Assembly (NCBI RefSeq): GCF_041296385.1
Contig: NC_091023.1
Coordinates: forward strand, 8,122,924-8,186,923
Direction: 5' to 3'
Length of the DNA stretch: 64,000 nt
DNA from: Aphelocoma coerulescens
Taxonomy: Eukaryota; Chordata; Aves; Passeriformes; Corvidae
Shown: positions 39,426 through 50,600 of the stretch, in pieces
How the letters are laid out: every line of letters starts with the position of its first letter
Position numbering within the stretch: position 1 is the first letter of the stretch
Notes under the pieces: model-generated
What the model was told of the DNA's origin: nothing
Databases searched by the model: none
Seen by the model: only the letters and a program-made list of their open reading frames with translations
Made by a program: the position numbers and the translations under genes

Positions 39426-39637
39426 CACTTAAAAAGTATTTCTGGGGATGAAAAGTACTATATAATTATTGCTTCCAATATAAACATTTTCCTCTTAAAG
39501 TCAAGCTTTTCTTTTTATTACCACTGACTTTATTAAGCCCATGTGATTGTCTTTGTTTAAGCTGTTACAGTGCAGATCATTGAAGCCATGTAAAACACCC
39601 AGGCTCTGCGTGCAGAATTTGTATAGTTAAAATACAT

Positions 39638-39668
39638 TACCCACTATATTGAACATACCCACTATATT
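39638..39668. repeat. Short direct duplication
   Basis: TACCCACTATATT occurs at 39638-39650 and again at 39656-39668, an 18-bp period. It is probably a local replication-slippage duplication. Confidence 0.85.
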
Positions 39669-42600
39669 TCTTAGAAAAACATTGTCTCTGCAATTCCCAT
39701 AAGCTTAAAACCCCCCCAAAACAAGCCCTAAAAATAGGTATCCACGCGTGAACATCCCTCAGAAATAAGAACTCGTTACTGGCATTAGTGCTGATGACTT
39801 GTGGAATGTGCCGTGTCCAGTTTTAATCTCAGCAATCTTGTATAGTTTTTGTTGAACAAATATAAACACAGCCTGAGGCTTCCTTCTGCAGGGCAACATC
39901 TGTAACTGGTGTCACTTCATGGCAGTGAAGTGTTTGGTGCCACATTTGTACCTGTGGAATTCAGTACAAAGTTAATAAGGAAAGAGAGAAGGCCAAAGGG
40001 ATTGCCAGTGCATGAAAGTCACTATGTCAGGGAGAATCCCTGGGATTCCAAACGTGGAACAAAACCAAGAGAAGAGGAACAAATTTTGGTTGTAAAATAG
40101 TGCCTGCAGTATGTTATTTATAGCTGTTAAGAGACTGGCAAAGTGATCCTGCAAATACCAGGAAACAGAAAGAGGCTGAAGTGCAATCCTTGTTGTTATT
40201 TTGCATTAATTCACACTTGTATGCACTCTTTGTTGCTAGAAAATCAGTGATTATAGAAGTATAATTTAGACAAGGATGAAACGTTAGGTGGAGATCACTG
40301 TACCAGTGAAGTAGGGTGTTGCCTGAAATGCTGCATGATATTGAATCCATCCCCCTCTTGTTCTTCTCTGCCCCCCAAAAAACTCCTTGTAATTATTATT
40401 GGAGTAAATTAATCCACTGCTTTGATTGACACCAGATCTTCTTGTGGTTGCAGGCAACTGGGTCCTGAAAAGAAAAAAGATACAATGAAAAAAGAAGAAA
40501 ACAGATGTCTCAGAGTCGCAAACAGAAGCCAATAATTTGCTTGGTTCTTAAAAAAAGGGGCAGTGTCAGGAGGAGAAGATTCTGTATAGAAACAGCATAA
40601 ACAAGGGTAACAAATGGTTTGGGGGCAGTGAATTGCACTTACACCTGATGGTGACTTGTTGCCAAGCACTTAGAACAGTGTTATTTTCCTTTGGTGAAAA
40701 GTCTTGTGAAATAGCTATAAACTATATCTCACAGTGTTACCTTCAGCCTGCGTTTTTAGCCATATAATGTCCCTGTAGAGCAGAGGTTAAGCAATGTATA
40801 TAATTTTAAAGTTAAAACCTTTTGTTTCCTTTTTCTGGTGGTGTGACTGGCCAAGAGAGATACTCAGAGACTGTCAAACTTGTGTTTTCATTGTTTTCAA
40901 AATAATTGGTTTTCTGGAAAACTTCTTTAGTGGCTTCAGGTTAATCAGATGCTGATTTCTTTTAATTGACTCCTTTCAGTGCTTTTGGTCTGCTTGATAA
41001 TCTGCAATAGAAAACAGTATTTGTTTTTAAATATGATATGAGAAGAAAGACCATAACGTAAGAAAGAGACTATATAAAAAAAGATTCCAATCAGAACTTT
41101 GTGAAAAGTATTCCCTTGACCTCCGCAAAGACTAATTTACTGCAAATGTAATTTGATGTATTGCTTTCCACACTGTCATGTAGTATTTAAGAAAAGATAA
41201 CTGTTTAGGAAAGAAGGCAGCAATCCTTCTTGAAATTCAAATAGAAATTTACTGAAATTCTGTGTGTATTCACAATGAGTCTATTTTTAAAAAGACAACA
41301 CTCACAGTGTAAAGCAAAACATCTACAACATCGCACTATGCATGCAGGTAAATTTTTTAAATGAAAAATACACAATTTGAGATATTCCATTTCTGCATTT
41401 ATGTTATACTTTGGTATATTTTTATTTTATTCTAAAGGAGAAAAAAAGAGTATTGTGGGCTTTTTATTTTCACTCTTTCTAAGCATTCAGACCGGTATGT
41501 TTCTGATCTGAGTATCTTCTTTCCCTTTTTCTGTGGTCTTATGGATTTTATTGTGTATGCTTTTGGGGATGTTATGATTTAGGACTCGCCCACTGTGTAC
41601 TGATTCTTTATGGATATGACTTGTTTTTCTAAAATATTCTTTATTTAGTTTAGTAAGCCATAGAATTTAAAAACACTGGATGTGTTTGACTTTAAGTATT
41701 AATCCCCCTTCAAGCAGCAAGACCTTTGTTTTCATAGTTCCTTGCAGGAAATTGAAAATTATAACAGAGCTACAACATCTATTAGAGAAAGTTCACTCTA
41801 ATCTCCTATCAGTTTTTACCTGCTTGAAATCAAGTTTTCTGTTGACTATCACCCCAATTTAGTTGCATTTTTATAAATGTGTACTAGCTTGCAGCATCCC
41901 TTTAATCCTGTCTTTAAAAATAGCAGAATTGTCACATTCTTTGTAGCAGAAACAAAAGGGCTTCTGTTTCCATTGCTGATAACCCTGCTTCTATCTCAGT
42001 CTATTTCACCATTATGTTCTTGAACTTTTTGAGTCTAGTAATGTGTATTGAGTAGTTTTTAGGGGTTTTGTCTGCTTCTTTTTTCAAGATCTGTATACTC
42101 AATTTCAGGTAGTGAGAAAGCTTGAATATAAGACATCCAAGGAGGCTCTGGGGTGTGCACTTCAGCGCTGCCTTCACAACATTTAATCCAAGCTCCTGGA
42201 GGGCCCTGGAGTTTCTTCCTCTCCTTCTTGCGGTACTGTAGTTCATAGGAACGCTCAGAAATGCAGGTGCCACATCAAGCATTATAACCCTGAAGGACTA
42301 CAGCTATTTTGGTGTGATTACACGTTTCTATAAGATGTTTATCAATATCCTGGCTCCCAGGAAGACTTGGGAAATTGGCTCTACACAGACCTACAGCATC
42401 AGTGCCAGCACCTTTTGGCTTCAGTCGACCTCCATTGGAAGCAGACACTGTTCATGTGACACTGCTTTACCTTGGAAACGTTGTTTAGACCTGAGCTAGC
42501 TCTCAGTGGACATAGTGTTTTTTTCAGACTTTTAAGGAAAGAGAACATAGCAGAGTTCACTGCAGAACCAGAAAAGAGAAAAAGAGATATTTTGGGCTAA

Positions 42601-45599
42601 AACTAATGAACAGAACTAGAAGTTTCATGGTTTTGATTTTGGGTACCTGCATCACCACTCTTTTTCTTGGTGTCATCGGCCAGGTACTGCATCTACATGA
42701 ACTGTGCTTTGAAACACATTTCCTCTATTTTTCTTCTTTTTCTTTCTGGGACTGGCCACTGGAGGTTTTAAAGGTATAAAAATTATTAATAAACAAGTAG
42801 AGAGAGAAGTTATTCTGCTCTAATTTCACCACTGGTATGTCAGTACACCTATACTGTTTTGCTCTGGCAGCCAAAGCAAGAAGGTGCATCAAAGTAGATA
42901 TTGTCATATGACCATATTAATATTTTTATGTATGACATTCATTCTGGGTTAACCACTTCAGGCAGAGTAGTGACTTGAAGTAGAAGAATTTTGTGTGATG
43001 GAGAGGTTTTAGGTAGACTACCAAGACTGGGATCTACCTGAGCACAATTTTAAGAATAAGAATCTGGGCCGTGAGGCTACAATTTGTAATTGAGTCACAT
43101 CCCTGTGTTTATATTCAGAGGTATCACATGCATTCCAGATTCCTAATGATATCCTTTAAGGATACGCACACCCTTCACAAAGAGTCTTAAAAGGGTGGAG
43201 GTGCAAAGTTAATAATTTTATTGTGGTTTTTGTTTGCCTCTTGCTCTCAGAGGAGTGAAATTAAGAAGAATTCTTCTTGTGGATAGCCTTTAAATCAGTA
43301 CATGTTCTTTCCTAAGCGGAATGAATTCATAATCCTCTGTTTCCAAGGAATTCTCTTGATCCTAACTGTTGAAGTTTATACATTACAACTTCTATGTAAG
43401 CAATATTTCTTATTGATCTTTTAATGATCCTATTAGTTTCTTTCATTCCCTTAATAGAAATTTTAGCAGTAATAAAAGATAGAATCAGACAGTAATTAGA
43501 ACTGTGATTAGCTATAACATGTGTTTCTTTACCAAAGCAAAAACCCAATAAAATGTAAATTAAAATAATGGAACTGTGTCTAGCTATCTTGAATTATATT
43601 ACAACATTCACTTGCTCTTCCTTCTATGCCTTAATATATGCTCTAAAAGGCAAATGCTTTTATTATGCAAATTCAAATCACAGTGCAGTAAGTGTATTAC
43701 TTTGAAAATTGCTCTTTCTTCCCCACAAATGATATAAAAAATGAAATGACTGTGTGAGAGGATGTGGATGTTTGTGCTCTCAAGTCCTGAGCCCACAAAC
43801 CTTTGTGTTAATAGCCCTTGGTAATTAAGGTGGTCACAGGGGTTTCTGTGACTTTAGTCATGTGTAAAACTGAATCTAATGCAAAATGTGGATTTCCATG
43901 GACAAGCTTGGGTTTTTGAACTGAGCAGTGGAATCAGGTTTTTGGTCTCTCTATAAGGTGACTCATCAGTGCAGAGAAGGAAGCACATTATGGTAGGTTG
44001 TCCCTGCCACCCGTTTGTCTCATTCCTAGGGAATTTCACAGCATCCTGTGACATCTTATTCACAATCACCAGGTCATACACAGAGGCATTTTGGTTTCCT
44101 GTATTACCTGAGCAGATCTTGTGACTCTTCTTCATTTGATGTGGCTGTCCAGAGAAAATGGAAAGCTTTCTGCAACTGAAAGGTGTCAGGGTGTGGTTTG
44201 TCCACAGGTCTCTTAGCAGCTGTCCTTAGTCATCACAATCCTTCCTTTGACTAGAACAGCTGTCTCCCAAGATGAGGAGCCTGGACAACGCTTGACTGTG
44301 CTAGATCACGTTTAAGCACAACTCCTAAGTTTATTCTTTTTAGTGTAGAAAAGTGCTCTGAGATCAGGAGTTGTGAGGATCCTGTGGAAAGCTGGGACTC
44401 ATCCACAAGGCTGTGCATTATAATTGGGATCCTTTGGGCAGGAGTGACAAATCCAGATCTGGCACAGTCCTTGGTCTCCTTTCTTGGAGCCTACAGGGCA
44501 CACACATAATTATCTGTCTCCTTCTGGCATGTGGGGGAACTTCATAGAAGGGAAAACTCATGGCACAGTGCTGGAAGCTAAGTGAAGCTATGTAGTGAAA
44601 CAGGAGCTAATTTTTGAGGGTGTCATATTTTGTAAAAATGCAATTGAAGCTACATAAAATGTCCTTGCCAGCTCTTCCACACAATGAAAGTAAGACAGGA
44701 AGCGGCTTGGGCAAATATGAGTTGGGGGCAAAAGTGCAAATGATGGTTGGTCACTGTTCTCTTCTTCCTGCTCCCACCAAAAGAGTAAATATTGAAATTC
44801 CATGTCTAACTTAGCTACAGTTCCTGAAACTGCCTTCTCTGCTGTTTAGTGGGCCATTGTCTCTGCATGGGCAGCCAGAGTATCCTGCTCTGTGCTTACA
44901 GAGAGGAGAATTTCAGTTTTCAGGCAGTACAGTGGCATATGTCCCCAGGTGAGAGAATCCAGTCAATCTGTTTAGCTTTGTGTTCCTTACTCAGTGGAAA
45001 TGTCAGCATTATCATAACTTAATACTGCAGTTTGGGCAGGCAGATTGTTGGATTTGTGCCTGCCTTTATCAGCTCCAAACTTCCTCAGCAAAGCACTCTA
45101 CAGCATGGTGTTGCTGTAACATCTCTTATTGGAATCAGTTATTTTTGCAATTCCTGACCACAGTGTTTTTCATATATTCATATGTCTTGATTGCCATGAG
45201 CAGGTATCCTGTTTTCCCTTGGTTGGACTGATTGCTTGTGCTGCTACTGACCTTTTTTCTTCCTAGTTAAATCCACTTAATGAATACCCTGGCAAACAGC
45301 ACTGAAATGCTGCACTTGCTCTGACAGTACATACAGGCAATATAAAAATACCACATTACTGATACCTGGGCAAAACTGGAATCTGTTCCTTTTCCCCCAT
45401 AGATCACTGGTTATTTCCCATGCATTAGAAAGATATGCAGTTTGGCTAGGGCCTGTTTCCTTGCTCTTGTAGTGTCTTATTTCAGAAGAAAAACCTTCAT
45501 AAAGAGAAACGGGTGTCTTGTGGTTTGGCTGTACTTTTATTAAGCTTTTTTACTTATGTTGGGTTTGCTACTGTTTGGATGGGAAGTAACAGGGGGACT

Positions 45600-45610
45600 G
45601 GGGGGGGGGG
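45600..45610. repeat. G11 homopolymer
   Basis: Eleven G, preceded by AGGGGGACT and followed by TGG, make a short G-rich patch. Runs like this are also prone to sequencing length error. Confidence 0.85.
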
Positions 45611-46175
45611 TGGTTTGAACTAATTAGTTTCCTTGCACTCCCAGGCTCTTAGCCAGATTCCTGTAAGTTTGATCATAAAGTTTTATGGCATATGTTTTCC
45701 TCTTTATGGGAAGAAACACCATGGGGAGCTGTACTTCAAAGAATCCCCTTATGCCCTTTGAACTATACTGGAAAACCTTCAGACAGGTTATGCAGTGTGA
45801 CCACTGCTTAAGAGCTTGCCATGAATTGCTCTTTTGCTTTGGCTCTTTAAGGGAATTGTGTATTTTTGGGATGAAATTGAGAAGAGGGAAAATAGGACCT
45901 TATTAGAAGTTGTGAATTCCTTTAGATGTGTGGGAGCAAGATGCAGCACCCTGCCCAAAGCACCACACCACTTGCTGCTCAGGAGTTCTCATGCACCAAT
46001 TTTTGTGGGAGTTCTGAAGAACACTGCTTCTGTATTCTCTCTTCAGCTAAAATTCTGACAGATGCCAGTAGGAATATGGAGGTAGGATTGGGTGTGCCAC
46101 CAGGGAAGGACTCCTGGGTGTGGCTTGAGATACAAAGTCAAAGTGTGTCTTGAGGAAGGTGGCCTGTATTACTGT

Positions 46176-46243
46176 ATTAGTACATTAGTACTATTACATT
46201 AGTACATGTAATTAGTCCAATTAGTACATTAATACATTAGTAC
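46176..46243. repeat. 8-bp ATTAGTAC tandem/interspersed minisatellite
   Basis: ATTAGTAC occurs exactly at 46176, 46184, 46198, 46220 and 46236. One-mismatch copies lie at 46211 (ATTAGTCC) and 46228 (ATTAATAC), with short gaps between some units. The unit differs from the ATTCTRTG octamer that ends CR1, and no CR1 body adjoins it. The flanks are ordinary AT-rich DNA. Confidence 0.9.
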
Positions 46244-47644
46244 TTTTTGATAAATAAATACAAAGCTTAACATAAAAATTGAACATATTAAATAGAACTC
46301 TTGAATGGTCCCATTGCTTGCATACTACACTTCTCTACTCTTTTCGAGTGAGAAAAAAGCCCTTTGATTTTCCTCACAGGTGTGGTGTTAATAGAAAAAC
46401 TGAAGGTGAAAACCAGTGTGTAATGCGTTACTGGCACAGGGCATTTCTTTGGTTAGGAAACTTACTGGTGCTATTTGTTCTTCAAGGGAAATCCCAGTTT
46501 TTGAAACTGTCCAGCAAGGCTAAGACACTGAGAACAAGGCCATGCAGTTATCACTGGCCTCTGCCAGGACAAGCTTTCCCTAGGGAAGATTTCCCTGCAC
46601 CTCAATGAGCATTTACTTCTCTGACTGGGCTGCTCCTCGGCCCTCCTGCTCATTTATGCCAGATCCTTTCTGACCTCACCTCTGCATGGTCAGCCAGGTA
46701 AATGCAAAAACTGAAGGTATAGTTTCCAGCAGCTGCAACATGGAATGGACGTCTGACTAAAGAATTGGCATCCTACTAAATCCCATCCTACTGTGGGATT
46801 TATAAGCCTAACTCATCTATTTGCTTCTGATATCTCCTTAGCTGGCTACTTAGTTGAAGATAATTAAAGGAGAGCGTTAAGTTTGTCAGTTTTAAACATT
46901 CTACTGCTAGCTTATGTGTTTAGTAAATTGAAAGTAATTAAGGTTAGTTCGTTTCAGAAATCCCTTTTCTGTCTGTGAAGCAGAGGTCATGTCATTGCTT
47001 ACACAGTACTGAATTAAATGGCACCTATTAAAATGTGGTTTTTATCATCCAGCAAGCTGCATTCTGAGATGTGAGACAGGAGGTATTCTGAAGAAATGCT
47101 GCTGAGAATTTCTGCTAGCGACATATTTTAAATATGTGGTAAATTCACTGGATGTTTGTGTGTATGTATTTTGTTCTTAGATCATGTACCATGTGTCTCT
47201 ACCCAAGTGTACAGGTGCTTCTTTGGCTGCTCTTGTTCAGGAGCTGCCTCTTTGACATGGACAGTTTGCCCAGGGATTAGATGTGCAAGCTTGTGAAATA
47301 TGTGAAAAATAACCAAAAGGAGGCATTCACAGCTAAAAAAATAAGTTATAAAGAAGTGATAAAATATATTGTAATGTGCCTTTTCCTGAAGCTCAGTTGC
47401 AGAATCTAGTTCTTTTGATATTCATAAATTACTTCAATATAGAGCACTGAGCCATTATGTGTGTGACAGACATGTCATTCTCCCAGCCTGGACTGTTTCT
47501 GGTCTGAGGCAGCCAAGCCTATGCCAAACAAAAATGCTGGATTTGATATACTGGGTTTCAAAAGTCATTTTTCCAAGGACTATTTATAGCCATCAGAATA
47601 GATTTGTATTGTTTCAGATAAACAGCAATTTGTCTTTATTTTCA

Positions 47645-47649
<5 letters not shown>
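46244..47649. other. Unique noncoding DNA, no gene recognised
   Basis: AT-rich DNA with a 109-codon plus-strand frame at 46279-46608 that resembles no known protein. No repeat or RNA gene is recognised. Confidence 0.6.

Positions 47650-47696
<47 letters not shown>
47650..47696. repeat. Long T homopolymer (47 T)
   Basis: Forty-seven uninterrupted T, ending in CTCTCCAG. On the minus strand this is an A47 tail directly after unique sequence. It lacks an AATAAA signal in the preceding bases, and I see no flanking target duplication, so a retrocopy tail is possible but unproven. The exact length is likely to vary between individuals and sequencing runs. Confidence 0.95.
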
Positions 47697-50600
47697 CTCT
47701 CCAGAGGGGGTTTCAGTTACTGCAACGTTCTCCATCAGTCTGCATTTTGTTTAAGTGCACAGAGACTGATCTGGGAAAGGAGCCTGAGCCAGGACAGAGG
47801 GAGAGGGGAAGGGGGTGGGAATTGAATGGGCAACCCAAAGAGATTCCCTAATCCCCTCTGTTCCTGGTTTCATAGCATTTCCTAGCATTGCATTTCATAT
47901 AATGAATGCAAGCACAAGGCCAAATGCTCTGAGTAATATGATCAGATTCTTAACAGAGAATTTCTCTCTGTTTTATGGCTTTCCAGGACTCACAGTGTAG
48001 ATAGTGGGAAATCTAGTCTCTGAGTAGAGGAAGGGCCTTGGATTTGAGACCTAAATGCAACACTACTAGGAATATTTATGAAAAGAGGGAAAGAGAAATA
48101 ATTAAGCATCTTTGAATAGTTTTTTCCTTAAATGGCAACTTCTTCAGTTGACCCTACACTTCTGTTCATGCCGAAATGTCAGTTATTCAATTTGTTTGAT
48201 CCCAAAGGATCTTTCTGATTGATTATCTCATATCCTGGAATGACACTTAATAATGCATTGCACTGTAATGTGATGTGTGCCAAATTTCTTAAAATATAAA
48301 GTGGCATCAGATGATGTGTCAAAGGTTTTGATGTGACTTTTCTTGGCCTAGTGTGACAAGAATATCCATTAAGCACTTAAATAAACAGCTTCTGGAAAAA
48401 GCAGTGTCCTTATGAGCAATTTGCTGGAGGTAATGAGCAGGTATATAAACTCTGCCAGCAATATGAATTGTTTTCTTCCCTGTTGATTTGATGTGATCTT
48501 ACCCATCATGTTTACATTAATAAATGCAATGTGGCACTGGGAAATGTGGTGAACTTGTAAATTAAACTAAAATGTCTGCAAATATCTGAAAATCACATGA
48601 AGAATTTTTTTCCCCAGTTTTCAGAGACTTCACTCAAACAGTTGAATTTCCTCCTCTTTATTTGAGATTGGGCTGGCTGAGTAAGTCTAGAAAAGGAGGA
48701 GAGATTCTTCCTTACCAGCAGACTGTAATTTTACTGGTCTGCTAATCAGAAAAATGTTTGTCAGCTCTTAATTGGTAATTGATATTAGAGAGTGCTTAAT
48801 GTCTACCATGGATGATGGATAGTGCCACATGCATTATTTTAATTGTGTGAGCACCAATAAGCGGCTCTCCCCTGTCAGCTCTACCCCAGACACTACAGAA
48901 GAATCTGTTCCAAAGCACTGCACAGTATTTTGCCTCTACCACTGAATATATTGACAAAGAAGGTACTGGAGGTGGTGATCAATGTTGTATGGATTAGTGC
49001 TTAATAGCTGGAGTCTTGTACCTGCCCAGCTTCAAGAAGCTGCCAAAACCAGGGTTTCATACAGGTTGTGGATGGCTTTAACCTTCCAACTTGGAAATAG
49101 AACTGGAAGGTCACCTGGAAATGACCCACTGAAACTTGCTGGCTAAAGTGTCTAACAGCTTGACTATTCCTAGATTTCAAGCTCTTATCTTTCTTGTGAT
49201 GGAGAAAACCTCTAAACCAAGCTGATTTGTGTAAGATATTTACTAAAAGATGCATTACAAAGAACAATGAAATATATCTTTGTCCTGCCATGTCTGAGAA
49301 GTCTGAAGCTATGAAATTTCTTTGTGATGCTGTAGCTTCCTTGTCATCTTTTTAGGAAACTTTGGTGTGTGGGGGGCTCAGTGAAGAAACTCAGTTTTAA
49401 TTGTGCGTGTTTTAACTTAGCATTAGTGGGAGGATGGCAGCCTGCATCTACCTTGGGTACCATCCCACTGCAAACAAAAGTGCAGTTCTTCCTGTGGGAC
49501 ATGCTGGTTGGTAATCACTCAGAGCCAGAATCCCTAATCAGTCCTGCAAAAGGAGCAATAAAAAACTCCAACTGGCTCTTGTGAAAGCTGTTTCCATCTG
49601 AGAGTCAAGATTCTTCATTCATACCTAGGTATCTAAACAATCTTGCCTTCAAGAGGATCTAAGCATGTACTGCTCTCATTAAAATCAGTGGGAACTCAGC
49701 ACATCTGAAAGTCATGCAGCTTTCTTATTTTATGTACCTGGCTTGCAAAAGAAATACTTAACTTCAGGGTTTGAAAATTGTAATAACTGTTTTCCTCTAA
49801 CAGTGAGGTGTGATGCAGAAAAATGTTCTCTCTTTCGGGAGTTGTGCTGTCTGCAAGTGAGAATTGGGGTATTTGAACTAAAAACCTTTAGCTTCTTTAG
49901 TGATTGACGTCTTAAAAAAATCTCTTTTGTCTTCAGTGGAAGTTAAGCGCAGGCTTAGCTTTTAGCCTGTGCTGAGGTGTTTTGTCAAACTGGGATGTAA
50001 TACTGAATCCAGGTCTTATATAGGCAGAGAAACCCCAAAAGCTTCATTTCTCTGGCCTGCTGAGCATATTCTACCATTTTCTAGATGCAATTTCTTCCCC
50101 AGTGCATCTAATTTAGGGCTTATATTTTATTCTAACCCTTCATACATTAACATTCTAACAAAATTAAAATCCAAGCCAACAAATCCAGAGGCAGTATTAT
50201 TTTCCCAGGTTTGCGTTTGTGACTTCCTCTGTGTGTGAAGTTGCCTTGAAAACCATTTAAGTTAGGATTCCCTCAATATTGCACATACTTTGGGTAAAAC
50301 CATTCGGAGACACAGCACCTTGGAGGTCTGTTTTGCTGGCAGGCAAATGTTTAAATCTGGGTTTTCTTGAATATTGGAAAGCTGTGTGGGTTGCAGTGCT
50401 CTTTGTGACTGAGAGATGCTTTGAAGTGAAAAAAAACCTCAAATGTCCAGTGAGGATGATCTGCCAACAGAGTTTGTTTTCTGTCAGCTTATTTTAAATC
50501 TCACTATTCTTTTGCAAATAGATTTTAATGACTTTTATGGAGGAAATTTTGAACCAGTGGGCAATTTGAATAATTTGCTTCAGCTGCCCTTTGCATGATG

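Larger units (their letters stand above)
39426..46175. other. Unique noncoding DNA, no gene recognised
   Basis: AT-rich DNA containing an 18-bp-spaced duplication of TACCCACTATATT (39638 and 39656), a G11 run (45600-45610), and a GC-richer patch at about 42059-42500 where two minus-strand frames stay open (see findings). A 93-codon minus-strand frame at 43854-44135 is also unrecognised. No exon is called. Confidence 0.55.
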
